Part shown: positions 1 through 8,224 of the stretch, one piece after another
How positions within the stretch are numbered: the first letter of the stretch is position 1
Layout: the number at the start of each line of letters is the position of its first letter
DNA from: Rhizobiales bacterium 32-66-11
GTDB lineage: Bacteria; Pseudomonadota; Alphaproteobacteria; Rhizobiales; Xanthobacteraceae
Direction of reading: 5' to 3'
Length of the DNA: 44,951 nt
Assembly (NCBI GenBank): GCA_002304505.1
Contig: NCEH01000116.1
Location: forward strand, 1-44,951
Notes under the pieces: generated by a model
Seen by the model: only the letters and a program-made list of their open reading frames with translations
Databases searched by the model: none
Told to the model about the DNA's origin: nothing
Made by a program: the position numbers and the translations under genes

Positions 1-1137
1 GCGGCACAGGAAGTCCATCGCCTGGAGATGGGCGAAGCCGGGCGCGCGGATCTTGCAGCGATAGGGCTTGTTGGTGCCGTCGGCGACCAGATAAACGCCA
101 AACTCGCCTTTCGGCGCTTCCACCGCGGCGTACACGTCGCCCGCCGGCACGTGATAGCCTTCGGTATAGAGCTTGAAATGGTGGATCAGCGCTTCCATCG
201 AGCGCTTCATCTCGCCCCGCTTGGGCGGCACCACCTTATTGTCGACGGTCGCCACCGGGCCCGGCGTCTTCAGCAGGCGCTGCACGCACTGCTTCATGAT
301 CTTGATGGACTGGCGCATCTCTTCCATGCGCACCACGTAGCGATCATAGCAATCGCCGTGCTTGCCGATGGGGATGTCGAAATCCAGCTCGGAATAGCAT
401 TCATAAGGCTGCGCGCGGCGCAGATCCCAGGCGGCGCCGGAGCCGCGCACCATCACGCCGGAAAATCCCCAGGCCTGGGCCTCTTCCAGGGTCACCACGC
501 CGATATCGACGGTGCGCTGCTTGAAGATGCGGTTGCCGGTGACCAGGGCATCCAGATCGTCGAGGGTCTGAAGGCACGGATCGCAGAAGGCGCCGATGTC
601 CTCGACCAGCTTCGTCGGCAAATCCTGGTGAACGCCGCCCGGCCGGAAATAGGCCGCGTGCATGCGGCTCCCAGACGCGCGCTCATAGAACATCATGAGC
701 TTTTCGCGCTGCTCGAAGCCCCACAGCGGCGGGGTGAGCGCGCCCACGTCCATCGCGAACGTGGTGACGTTCAAAATGTGCGAGAGCAGCCGGCCAATCT
801 CGGAATAGAGCACGCGGATCAGCTGGCCGCGGATCGGCACCTCAATGCCGAGGAGCCTCTCCACCGCCAGGCAATAGGCATGCTCCTGGTTCATCGGCGC
901 GCAATAATCGAGCCGGTCGAAATAGGGCACGGCCTGGAGATAGGTCTTCGCCTCGATCAGCTTTTCGGTGCCGCGATGCAGCAGGCCGATATGGGGATCG
1001 ACGCGTTCCACCACCTCGCCGTTCAGCTCCAGCACCAGGCGCAGCACGCCGTGCGCCGCGGGATGCTGCGGGCCGAAATTGATCTGAAAGTTGCGGACCG
1101 GCGCGCCGGGATTGGGCGAGTCGAGGGTGTGGGCCAT
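1..1137 (-). CDS. nuoD: NADH-quinone oxidoreductase subunit D (partial, C-terminus cut by window edge)
   Basis: This is the 49-kDa subunit of respiratory complex I, which helps form the ubiquinone-binding cavity in the peripheral arm at the membrane surface. Translating the minus strand from the ATG at 1137 gives an uninterrupted 379-residue frame. It begins MAHTLDSPNPGAPVRNFQIN and carries the family blocks FGPQHPAAHGVLRLVLEL, HIGLLHRGTEKLIE, YFDRLDYCAPMNQEH and RGEMKRSMEALIHHFKLYTEG. The frame is still open at base 1, so roughly 15-20 C-terminal residues are missing compared with the usual length near 396. A GGAG box lies just upstream of the ATG and nuoC ends 11 bases before it, so nuoD is translated as part of nuoABCD. 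Identity is secure. Confidence 0.96.
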   Translation of the reverse strand, partial: MAHTLDSPNPGAPVRNFQINFGPQHPAAHGVLRLVLELNGEVVERVDPHIGLLHRGTEKLIEAKTYLQAVPYFDRLDYCAPMNQEHAYCLAVERLLGIEVPIRGQLIRVLYSEIGRLLSHILNVTTFAMDVGALTPPLWGFEQREKLMMFYERASGSRMHAAYFRPGGVHQDLPTKLVEDIGAFCDPCLQTLDDLDALVTGNRIFKQRTVDIGVVTLEEAQAWGFSGVMVRGSGAAWDLRRAQPYECYSELDFDIPIGKHGDCYDRYVVRMEEMRQSIKIMKQCVQRLLKTPGPVATVDNKVVPPKRGEMKRSMEALIHHFKLYTEGYHVPAGDVYAAVEAPKGEFGVYLVADGTNKPYRCKIRAPGFAHLQAMDFLCR

Positions 1138-1148
1138 GGGGCGCTCCT

Positions 1149-1775
1149 TCAGCTCGCCTTGGGGGCGCCGGGCTGCGAGGCAGCCTTCTCGTCGCCGGGC
1201 AGAACATATTCGACACCCTCCCAGGGGGAGAGGAAGTCGAAGTTGCGGAATTCCTGCGGAAGGCGGACCGGCTCGTAGATCACGCGCTTGGCCTCATCGT
1301 CATAGCGCACCTCGACGAAGCCCGTGAGCGGAAAGTCCTTGCGCAAGGGATGGCCATCGAAACCATAGTCGGTCAGCAGGCGGCGCAGCTCGGGATGGCC
1401 GGTGAACAGAATGCCATACATGTCGTAGGCCTCCCGCTCGAACCAGTTGGCGCCCGGAAAGACCGCACAGATGGAGGGTATGGGCGTCGCCTCGTCCGTC
1501 TGCACCTTCAAGCGGATGCGCATATTATGCTTCAGCGAAAGCAGATGGTAGACGACCTCGAATCGCAGCTCGCGGGCCGGGTAATCCACGCCGCACACAT
1601 CCACGATGCCGTGGAACAGGCACGCCGGATCGTCGCGCAGGAAGGTCGTAACCTTCACGATCTGCGCCCCCTCCACTTCAAGGGTCAATTCGCCGAACGC
1701 CATATGCGTCGCGCGGATCGCTTCGCCGAGCGCGCCGGATATGTGAACCGCGAGGTCCTTCAAGGTCTCGTCCAT
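1149..1775 (-). CDS. nuoC: NADH-quinone oxidoreductase subunit C (30-kDa type)
   Basis: A peripheral-arm subunit of complex I, 208 residues, the usual size for alphaproteobacteria. The 30-kDa-subunit signature is clear: FPGANWFEREAYDMYGI, then a GHPELRRLLTDYGF block and GHPLRKDFPLTGFVEVRYD around residues 108-160. The C-terminal block FRNFDFLSPWEG is also conserved. It carries no iron-sulfur cluster and helps form the quinone module together with NuoD. It is a separate gene here, not the NuoCD fusion of enterobacteria. It sits between nuoB (32-base gap) and nuoD (11-base gap) in one minus-strand operon. No anomaly seen. Confidence 0.97.
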   Translation of the reverse strand: MDETLKDLAVHISGALGEAIRATHMAFGELTLEVEGAQIVKVTTFLRDDPACLFHGIVDVCGVDYPARELRFEVVYHLLSLKHNMRIRLKVQTDEATPIPSICAVFPGANWFEREAYDMYGILFTGHPELRRLLTDYGFDGHPLRKDFPLTGFVEVRYDDEAKRVIYEPVRLPQEFRNFDFLSPWEGVEYVLPGDEKAASQPGAPKAS

Positions 1776-1807
1776 CTGCCTCTTCCCGTCGCCGTGCGTT
1801 CAGCGAT

Positions 1808-2392
1808 TCAGCGTTCGATGGTTCCGATGCGGCGAATCTTCTTCTGGAGAAGAAGAACGCCGTAGAGCAACGCTTCCGCGGTGGGCGGGCAGCCGGGGAC
1901 ATAGATGTCCACGGGCACGATCCGGTCGCAGCCGCGCACCACGGCATAGGAATAATGATAATAGCCGCCGCCATTGGCGCAGCTGCCCATGGAGATCACG
2001 TAACGCGGCTCCGGCATCTGGTCGTAGACCTTGCGGAGCGCGGGCGCCATCTTATTGGTCAGCGTGCCGGCAACGATCATCACATCCGACTGGCGCGGAG
2101 AGGCGCGCGGCGCGAAGCCGAAACGCTCCACGTCGTAGCGCGGCATGGAAACCTGCATCATCTCCACAGCGCAGCACGCAAGGCCGAAGGTCATCCACAT
2201 GAGCGAGCCGGTGCGCGCCCAGGTAATGAGGTCGTCGACATTGGTCATCAGGAAGCCGCGGTCCGCGAGCTCGGAATTGATCTCCTGGAAGAAGGGATCG
2301 TCCGAGCCGACAGGACGGCCGGTATTGGGATCGACGAGGCCGCGCGGCGCCTGGGCCACCAGCGGTTTCGTCGCAGAAGGGGTCAATCCCAT
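1808..2392 (-). CDS. nuoB: NADH-quinone oxidoreductase subunit B
   Basis: The 20-kDa (PSST) subunit of complex I, which carries the terminal iron-sulfur cluster N2 and passes electrons to ubiquinone. With the start at 2392 it has 194 residues. The N2 ligands are visible as the adjacent pair C73-C74 (GLACCAVEMM), C138 (MGSCANGGG) and C168 (VPGCPPTAEAL). I chose the ATG at 2392 over the in-frame ATG at 2413 because GGGAG lies 7 bases upstream of it and MGLTPSA is how I recall relatives starting. The start overlaps the end of nuoA by 10 bases, which suggests translational coupling. Confidence 0.96.
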   Translation of the reverse strand: MGLTPSATKPLVAQAPRGLVDPNTGRPVGSDDPFFQEINSELADRGFLMTNVDDLITWARTGSLMWMTFGLACCAVEMMQVSMPRYDVERFGFAPRASPRQSDVMIVAGTLTNKMAPALRKVYDQMPEPRYVISMGSCANGGGYYHYSYAVVRGCDRIVPVDIYVPGCPPTAEALLYGVLLLQKKIRRIGTIER

Positions 2393-2748
2393 TCGAGTGC
2401 TCCCTTGCGCCATTCGTAGATGAACCCGACGGTCAGCACGCCGAGGAAGAGCATCATGGACCAGAAGCCGAGATCGCCGAGGCCGCCGAACGAGATCGCC
2501 CAGGGGAACAGGAAGGCCACTTCCAGATCGAAGATGATGAAGAGGATGGAGACGAGATAGAAGCGCACGTCAAACGTCATGCGCGCGTCGTCGAACGCAT
2601 TGAAGCCGCATTCGTAGGCTGAAAGCTTCTCCGGATCCGGGCTGCTGTACGCCACGATGAACGGCGAGATGAGCAGAGCAAGGCCGATCACCACCGAGAC
2701 CCCGATGAAGATGACGACCGGGAGATAATCCTGGAGCAGCAGGTTCAT
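2383..2748 (-). CDS. nuoA: NADH-quinone oxidoreductase subunit A
   Basis: A small membrane-arm subunit of complex I, 121 residues from the ATG at 2748. Three transmembrane segments are evident, near residues 9-31, 61-83 and 91-112. The family block YECGFNAFDDARMTFDVRFYL follows SSPDPEKLSA, and FDLEVAFLFPWA lies within the second helix. An in-frame ATG seven codons upstream (2769) is possible, but the chosen one has an AAGGTG box 7 bases upstream and gives the common MNLLLQDYLP start. It is the first gene of the nuo run; a promoter is expected in the 452 bases upstream. Confidence 0.95.
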   Translation of the reverse strand: MNLLLQDYLPVVIFIGVSVVIGLALLISPFIVAYSSPDPEKLSAYECGFNAFDDARMTFDVRFYLVSILFIIFDLEVAFLFPWAISFGGLGDLGFWSMMLFLGVLTVGFIYEWRKGALEWD

Positions 2749-3200
2749 GATCCGCACCTTGGGGCGCATGGGCGATCCGCTTGAAGCGTTACCGCGCCGG
2801 CCTCGGTTGGAGGAGTTCGAAACGAGCGAGGCTTATCGCAGCGCCAGATGGGTGGCAAGTGCGACCTTGCCCTTCCAGCGCAGAACACCCCAAACTTACC
2901 AAAGTGCCGATGCGACAGGTCCCATATCCCACAAATGCCACGCGAATTTTTGTAGGTTGCGGATTTTCACCGCCGCCCCCGAAGCCTGTTGCGGCGAAAG
3001 GAAAATGCGCCCTGCGGCCCGCCGTTATGCTCAGGTCGCATACCTGAGGGGCGCCGTCGTACCCAACCCTGTTTGCAATGCAGCACCGGCACAACGCTCA
3101 ACCTGACGCAGCGCCGCATATGTCTCCGGCGCGCTTTCCACGGCCAAGGTGAAGCTGCGACAGTTTGACAGGGGAAAAGCGATGGCGACGGTCGGTGTCC
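2749..3200. other. Intergenic region between nuoA and cckA (452 bases)
   Basis: No convincing gene is seen here; the short open frames on both strands have no recognisable family or ribosome-binding site. Transcription of nuoABCD must start in this stretch or depend on a promoter here, but I cannot pick a credible -35/-10 pair by eye. The one clear structure is a perfect inverted repeat at 3030-3048. The right part (about 3100-3200) also holds the 3' end region of the cckA transcript, with no strong terminator-like hairpin followed by a T run. Confidence 0.6.
3030..3048. promoter_or_regulatory. Perfect inverted repeat upstream of nuoA, possible operator
   Basis: The sequence CTCAGGT-CGCAT-ACCTGAG has 7-bp arms that are exact reverse complements around a 5-base spacer. 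It lies about 280 bases upstream of the nuoA start and outside any gene. The form suits a dimeric transcription factor site. No T run follows, so a terminator is less likely. The regulator is unknown. Confidence 0.4.
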
Positions 3201-5432
3201 TCAGGGGCGGGTCGCTTCCTTCACCGCCGCGACAAGCTGCTTCAGCGAGAACGGCTTCGGCAAGAAGGCAAAACGCTCGCCCTCGGGTAGATTCTTGGCG
3301 AACGCCTCCTCCGCATAGCCCGAAATGAAGATGATTTTCAGCTTGGGATCGCGGCGCCGCAGTTCGCGCAGCAGGCTCGGCCCGTCCATCTCGGGCATCA
3401 CGACGTCCGACACCACCACATCGAAGCTGGTGCCGGGCTGATCCATCGCCTCCAGGGCCTCGGCCCCGTTCGCCGCCGCCACCACGCGATAGCCGCGCGC
3501 GCTCAGCGCGCGGGAGGCAAAGGCGCGCACCGCGTCCTCGTCCTCCACCAGCAGCACCGACGCCTGTCCGGTCAGATCCGGCACCTTGGCTTCCGGTTCG
3601 GCGGGGCGCGCCTGAGTCTCCTCGATCGCCCCCTCATGGCGCGGCAGGAACACGCGGAACAGGCTGCCCTTGCCGAGTTCGCTCGTGGCCAGCACGCTGC
3701 CGCCGGTCTGCTTGACGATGCCGTAAACCGTGGAAAGCCCGAGGCCGGTGCCTTTGCCCACGTCCTTGGTGGAGAAGAACGGCTCGAAGATCTTCTCCAA
3801 TATGACCGGCGCCATGCCGGTGCCGGTGTCGCCCACTTCCACCAGCACATAATCGGCGGGCGCGAGGTTGCTGGGGTCGCCGTACTCGGCGCAGGCCGCC
3901 GCCGGAACGTTCAAGGTGCGCAAGGTCACGACACCGCCCGAGGGCATGGCATCGCGCGCATTGACCGCGAGATTCACGATCACCTGCTCGAATTGGTTCA
4001 CATCCACGAGAATCGGCCACAGCTCCCGTCCATGTTCCACTTGCAGCGAGATGCTTTCGCCCATCAGGCGCCGCAGCAGCATGGAAAGGTCGGAAATCAC
4101 GTCGGTGAGCTGGATTACCTGCGGCCGCAGCGTCTGCCGGCGCGAGAAGGCGAGCAACTGGCGCACCAGTCCCGCCGCCCGATTCGCGTTCTGCTTGATC
4201 TGCATGATGTCGGGGAAGGACGGATCGCTCGGCCGGTGATTGGCCAGCAGGAGATCGCAATAGCCGAGAATGGCGGTGAGCACGTTGTTGAAATCATGCG
4301 CCACGCCGCCGGCGAGCTGCCCGATCGCCTGCATCTTCTGCGATTGGGCGAACTGCGCTTCGAGGGCGCGCTGCGCGGTTGTGTCCACCGCATAGATCGC
4401 CGCACCGGCGCCCCCCGGCCCGAGATTGGCGGCATAGAGCCTCGCCGAGCGTCCCCCTTGCCCTGCAATGCCGACATCCACCGGCGCTCCGCTTGCCTGG
4501 CCGGACAGCGTCTCGCGCACGAGGCTTTCCACCGCCGGAACGTCGCGCTCGGCGACCAATTGCTCCAGCTTGGTCCCCGCGAGCATGCGGTCGCTGCCCG
4601 CGAACAGGCGGGCGAAACTGCCGTTGGCCTCGCGCACCGCGCCCGCGCCATCGACATTCGCCATGGCCAGAGGCGAGCGCGAGAAAAACGAGGCGTCGGA
4701 GCCGCCGGACATGCGCTGCGGCGGTTCCAGCGCCTGCCGCTCCGCGACCACAGGCAGCGCCATGGCGTCGCTGCGCGGGATCACGACGGCGATGCAATCC
4801 GCTCCGGCGCGGCCGCCGATCCACACCCGGCCGGAGGCTATGGAGCCGTCCTGCCGCACGAAATCCATGTCGATTCCGCGCGGTCCGGTCTGTCCGCGCT
4901 CGACCACGGCCTTCGCGATGGTCGTGCTTTGCGGCGCGATCAGCTCGGCAAACGGCAGGACGCCGGCGCCAAGTTCCGCCAGCCCGTAGCCGAGCCAGCG
5001 GGCGAAGGTGCCGTTCGCCAGCCGCCCGCCGGCGGCAGAAAGCAGCACCATGCCGACCGGTGCCTGCTCCCAGATTTCAGCGAGCGCAAGAACGCCCTCG
5101 GCCGGCAGCAGTTGGTCCGTCGCTTGCGCCGCGCGTGGCCGGGCGAGGGCCGCGCTTTCGGCCACCGGTGCAAAGGGCGCTGACGCAACGGTCTCGCCAG
5201 CGAGATGCAGCACCCACAAAGCGCGCCGCGCCCCGGCGAGCGGCTGCACCGAAACCACCAGGCGCCGACCGGCCGGGTTGGGATCGAAGGGGAAGGTCTG
5301 CATCCCTCTCACGCCGTCGGCGGCGCTGCGCAACAGCAGGCCGACCATGGCCTGTCCGCCGGGAATGCGGCCCAAAAACCGGTCCGGCGTTGGAACCTGG
5401 CCGGCTGCGTGCGCTTGTCGGTACCGCTCCAC
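3201..5432 (-). CDS. cckA: Hybrid histidine kinase CckA, main open frame (5' part lies in another frame)
   Basis: CckA is the cell-cycle hybrid kinase that phosphorylates CtrA through the phosphotransferase ChpT in alphaproteobacteria. This 743-residue frame holds PAS-like segments at about 115-215 and 245-345. A HisKA segment follows with H379 in GGVAHDFNN. The ATPase domain has an N-box (NLAVNARDAMP, about 487-497), DTGTGM (535-540) and GKGTGLGLS (560-568). The C-terminal receiver has phospho-acceptor D676 and K726 (LPKPF). The frame can only open at a GTG (5432) without a ribosome-binding site. The expected membrane anchor is encoded just upstream in a different frame, from an ATG at 5650 with a good ribosome-binding site. 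The gene is therefore frame-disrupted, and part of the first PAS domain seems to be missing. Whether this is real or a sequence error cannot be told from the sequence. Confidence 0.85.
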   Translation of the reverse strand: MERYRQAHAAGQVPTPDRFLGRIPGGQAMVGLLLRSAADGVRGMQTFPFDPNPAGRRLVVSVQPLAGARRALWVLHLAGETVASAPFAPVAESAALARPRAAQATDQLLPAEGVLALAEIWEQAPVGMVLLSAAGGRLANGTFARWLGYGLAELGAGVLPFAELIAPQSTTIAKAVVERGQTGPRGIDMDFVRQDGSIASGRVWIGGRAGADCIAVVIPRSDAMALPVVAERQALEPPQRMSGGSDASFFSRSPLAMANVDGAGAVREANGSFARLFAGSDRMLAGTKLEQLVAERDVPAVESLVRETLSGQASGAPVDVGIAGQGGRSARLYAANLGPGGAGAAIYAVDTTAQRALEAQFAQSQKMQAIGQLAGGVAHDFNNVLTAILGYCDLLLANHRPSDPSFPDIMQIKQNANRAAGLVRQLLAFSRRQTLRPQVIQLTDVISDLSMLLRRLMGESISLQVEHGRELWPILVDVNQFEQVIVNLAVNARDAMPSGGVVTLRTLNVPAAACAEYGDPSNLAPADYVLVEVGDTGTGMAPVILEKIFEPFFSTKDVGKGTGLGLSTVYGIVKQTGGSVLATSELGKGSLFRVFLPRHEGAIEETQARPAEPEAKVPDLTGQASVLLVEDEDAVRAFASRALSARGYRVVAAANGAEALEAMDQPGTSFDVVVSDVVMPEMDGPSLLRELRRRDPKLKIIFISGYAEEAFAKNLPEGERFAFLPKPFSLKQLVAAVKEATRP

Positions 5433-5650
5433 AGCCGCATGGTCGCGCTGACAACGGCGAAGATGCCGATGGCCGCAAGTCCGGCGAGGATCGCAGTGAT
5501 GCCGCCGCTGGTGCTGCCCTCGAGCGCCGCGACGACGATGCCGCCGGCGAAAGCCGCCCCGCCGACCACCAAACGTTCACGCCCGGACGTTCTGCGGCTG
5601 AACACCCCGCTCAAAAAACCCGAGCGCGCATCGCCCGCGTCGGTGGTCAT
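5309..5650 (-). pseudogene. cckA: 5' fragment of cckA encoding the two-helix membrane anchor
   Basis: From the ATG at 5650, preceded by AAGGA at 7-base spacing, an open frame gives a protein with two hydrophobic segments. They are near residues 27-44 (LVVGGAAFAGGIVVAALE) and 49-70 (GGITAILAGLAAIGIFAVVSAT). This is the anchor expected at the N-terminus of CckA. The frame stays open to 5309 but becomes non-CckA sequence after about 5440, where the kinase continues in another frame. As read, the product would be a short membrane peptide with a nonsense tail. Joining the two frames would restore a protein of about 815 residues, still short of the roughly 850 I recall for relatives. Confidence 0.7.
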
Positions 5651-5717
5651 GAAATCGTCCTTCCAAGGAGCGCAGAAACGCCCTTTGCGGCCATAAACCG
5701 CTCCGAATCCGCGAAAA

Positions 5718-5732
5718 TTAACGCAAAGTTAC
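5718..5732. promoter_or_regulatory. CtrA-like box between cckA and fliO
   Basis: The sequence TTAA-CGCAAAG-TTAC matches the CtrA full-site consensus TTAA-N7-TTAA at seven of eight fixed positions. It lies in the divergent region between cckA (translation start 5650) and the fliO-type gene (start 5885). CtrA is known to control flagellar genes, and CckA is its upstream kinase, so the placement fits. A single 8-position match can arise by chance, but the region is only about 230 bases and most of this GC-rich DNA lacks TTAA. Confidence 0.4.
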
Positions 5733-5884
5733 GGCATTGGTTGAAATCATGCCATGATCGTCAACAATTTCTTGGTTCGCCGGTCGATGTTGTACCCTAA
5801 GGGAACCTCCTGGCCCGATTGCACGGCGCTGGGATGCCGGGCTTGGGACGTGGTACATCGCACGGGCAGCGAAGAGGACACACG

Positions 5885-8107
5885 ATGTTGCAGAATTTGT
5901 TTGGGGCGCAACTCGATCTGCCCGTGCGCTTAGCCATCGCCTTGCTGGTGATCGGCGTGCTGCTGGGTCTGACCGTGTTTATAGTACGCCATCTCGGGCG
6001 CGAAGGCCGAGGCGGCGCGGCGCGCTCCCGCCAGGCGCGTCTGGCGGTTCTGGACAGCGTCACCATAGATCCTCGCCGACGCCTGGTCCTGGTGCGGCGT
6101 GATGAGGTCGAACACCTGCTGCTGGTCGGCGGCTCCACCGATATTGTCGTGGAGCCCGCGATCTCCCGTGCCCCGGCGCGCGAGCCGGCGGTATTGCGGG
6201 AGCCTGCCGTCGCCCGGGAACCCGCCCGCGAGGCCATGCCGCCGCGCGAACCGCGTGAGGCGCTGCCGCTTCGTGAACCGCGTGAAGCGCTTGCGCCGCG
6301 CGAAGGCCGCGACGCCCTGCCGGCCCGCGAAGCCATGCTGCAGAGAGAGGCTCTGCCCCCCCGCGAAGTCCTGACGACCCGCGAAGCCCCGCTTTCCCGC
6401 GAAACCGTGCCTCCGCGCGAAGCCACAGTCCCCCGCGAAGTCCCGGTCCCCCGCGAGGCCCTTGTTGCTCGCGAATCCATCTATGCCCGCGATCCCCAGG
6501 CGCCCCGTCGGCCGCTGAGCCCGCCCGTTGCGGCCAAGCCGGCACTCGAGAGCACCGCTGGGGAAACCGCCGCCACTCCAGCCCCTGCCAAGCCGGAAGA
6601 GCCCCCCACCCTGGCAGCAGGCGTTGCACGCGAGCCGGCCGCGGCACCCGCCATTGCCGCAGCGCTTGAGGCCGATGCCCCGGCACCCGAGATCCGCCGT
6701 CCTCTGCCCGCACGGCGCACCACCGACCGGACGGCTCCCGCCATCGACACGCCGCGGCGCCCCGATGCCGGAACACCGCGCGCGCCGTTCGTGCGGCCGC
6801 AGCGTCTCGACCCGAACATCGATCCCGCCCGGGTCGCCCCGTCCGTGACCGCTTCCGTAGAGGCACCTGCGGCATCCGAGGCTGCGGCGACACCGTCTAC
6901 CCCGGTGCAGGAGGACGCGCTTGCAACAAAATCGCAGGCCGCGTTGCCGACCGGCGGCGCCCCACGGGTCAGCGTCGCGCCGGATGCCCCACGCAAGGTC
7001 GAAAATGCCGTAGCGCCCGAAGTGACGCTGGACCTTCCGCCTCCCGCTTCGCCCGTCACGCCGCCGGTGACACCGCCGGTGGCCGAGCGCGCGGCACCTG
7101 TGGCGCCGCCCGAGCTCCCGTCTGCTCCGGTTGCGGCCGCAGCGCGGGCCGACGCGCCGGCTCCGCGTCGCGGAACGACCTTTACTCTCGGCAAGGACGT
7201 TCGCCCCGCAGGGGCGCCGCGCACTGAGCCTCGCCTCGCCGAATCCGCGCAGGGCCGCCCGACCGAGCCGCCGGTCGCCGCTTCCCCGGTGACCCCGCCG
7301 CCGGTGATTGCGCCCGTGGCATCAGATTTCGAGACCCCGGCCGCAAGAGCACCGGACATTATTCCCGCGCTAACCCTCGAGGATCTGCTGGGTCCGGATG
7401 CGGCGGAGATTCCGGGCGATGCCGCCGGTTCCCCGCCGCCACCGGTGGAGGAAGCCGCGCCGGCCCGACGGGGCCTTGGGGCGCTGTTCCGCACCGCCAA
7501 CATGAAGGCACGTCCCGAAGGGGAGAGTCCCGAAGCGCCCCAGCAGGCGCCCGCTGCCGTACCCGGGGCCGAGCCGGCCGCGCTGGAGGTCATGGCGCGC
7601 CCCGCAGCGGCCCGCGTGGTGGAACCCACCGATCTTGCCACAATCGCACCGGACGACACGGCGCCCGACACGGCACGCCGACCGCTTCAGCCGGCACCGG
7701 AGGTGCGGGCGCGGCCTGTCGATCCGAGAGATCTCAAGGTGAGGATGGCGCCTCCTGCGCCCGCGATCGTCGTCGAGCCCGTCGCGCCCAATGCGCCGGA
7801 GCCCGCCGCAGCCACCCCCGCCGCAGCCACGCCCGCGCCGCCTGCTCCACCGCGCCGCTGGGTGCTGCCGCGCGCCACTCCGCCGAAAGCGCCCCAGCCG
7901 GACGCATTCGCCCGCGAATTGGACAATCCGTTCGCTTTGGATTCCGGCAGCATGGTCTCCATCGACGCGCCCACGCTCCCGCCGCCCGTGGCAGAGTCCA
8001 AGGCGCCCGCCCCGCCGAAAACCGAGGCTGCGACGGAGAAGGACCCATTCGAGGATCTGGAAGCCGAAATGGCCAATCTGCTTGGCCGGGGCACCGGGCC
8101 ACGCTGA
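5885..8107 (+). CDS. fliO: FliO/MopB-type flagellar export protein with very long disordered tail
   Basis: FliO helps assemble the FliP-FliQ-FliR gate of the flagellar type III export apparatus in the inner membrane. The first 90 or so residues fit the family. A single transmembrane helix (about 15-36) and a cytoplasmic RLAVLDSV...DPRRRLVLVRRDEVEHLLLVGG segment are followed by a beta strand. The ATG at 5885 has GAGG 7 bases upstream, better than the upstream in-frame ATG at 5819. The remaining roughly 640 residues are low-complexity Pro/Ala/Glu/Arg. They include an Arg-Glu repeat tract (98-197) and a short C-terminal helix-like motif, DPFEDLEAEMANLLGR. Usual FliO proteins are about 100-300 residues. 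No other flagellar genes are in the window. The assignment rests on the N-terminal part and on the cckA-fliO-dksA order. Confidence 0.75.
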   Translation: MLQNLFGAQLDLPVRLAIALLVIGVLLGLTVFIVRHLGREGRGGAARSRQARLAVLDSVTIDPRRRLVLVRRDEVEHLLLVGGSTDIVVEPAISRAPAREPAVLREPAVAREPAREAMPPREPREALPLREPREALAPREGRDALPAREAMLQREALPPREVLTTREAPLSRETVPPREATVPREVPVPREALVARESIYARDPQAPRRPLSPPVAAKPALESTAGETAATPAPAKPEEPPTLAAGVAREPAAAPAIAAALEADAPAPEIRRPLPARRTTDRTAPAIDTPRRPDAGTPRAPFVRPQRLDPNIDPARVAPSVTASVEAPAASEAAATPSTPVQEDALATKSQAALPTGGAPRVSVAPDAPRKVENAVAPEVTLDLPPPASPVTPPVTPPVAERAAPVAPPELPSAPVAAAARADAPAPRRGTTFTLGKDVRPAGAPRTEPRLAESAQGRPTEPPVAASPVTPPPVIAPVASDFETPAARAPDIIPALTLEDLLGPDAAEIPGDAAGSPPPPVEEAAPARRGLGALFRTANMKARPEGESPEAPQQAPAAVPGAEPAALEVMARPAAARVVEPTDLATIAPDDTAPDTARRPLQPAPEVRARPVDPRDLKVRMAPPAPAIVVEPVAPNAPEPAAATPAAATPAPPAPPRRWVLPRATPPKAPQPDAFARELDNPFALDSGSMVSIDAPTLPPPVAESKAPAPPKTEAATEKDPFEDLEAEMANLLGRGTGPR
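6176..6479 (+). repeat. In-gene degenerate repeat encoding Arg-Glu-(Pro/Ala) units
   Basis: About 100 codons (residues 98-197 of the FliO-type protein) consist of short units of the type PPREPREAL and PxREA, with some 20 Arg-Glu dipeptides spaced 4-9 residues apart. The DNA shows matching repeated CGCGAA/CGTGAA-based units. It looks like slippage-driven expansion of a low-complexity linker. Confidence 0.7.
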
Positions 8108-8136
8108 TCGCGCCCGGCCGCCGGCCACGCACATGA

Positions 8137-8163
8137 AAAAGCCGGGCCTAGGGCCCGGCTTTT
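8137..8163. terminator. Bidirectional intrinsic terminator between fliO and dksA
   Basis: A 12-bp perfect stem (AAAAGCCGGGCC pairing with GGCCCGGCTTTT) encloses a 3-base loop TAG. The A/T ends supply a T tract in both directions, so the hairpin can end transcription of fliO on the plus strand and of dksA on the minus strand. It begins about 30 bases after the fliO stop. Confidence 0.85.
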
Positions 8164-8195
8164 GTCTTGGTTTCGCACCTGATTGCGGCATCGAT

Positions 8196-8215
8196 CGAGC
8201 CGGCGCGCCGGCTCG
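8196..8215. repeat. 20-bp perfect palindrome downstream of dksA
   Basis: CGAGCCGGCG-CGCCGGCTCG is an uninterrupted palindrome lying 9 bases past the dksA stop. It may add to termination of dksA, although no T run follows. Its core TCGAGCCGGCGCG also occurs in the hairpin between lipA and the GlsB-type gene (36682-36694). Confidence 0.5.
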
Positions 8216-8224
8216 GTGTAGACC

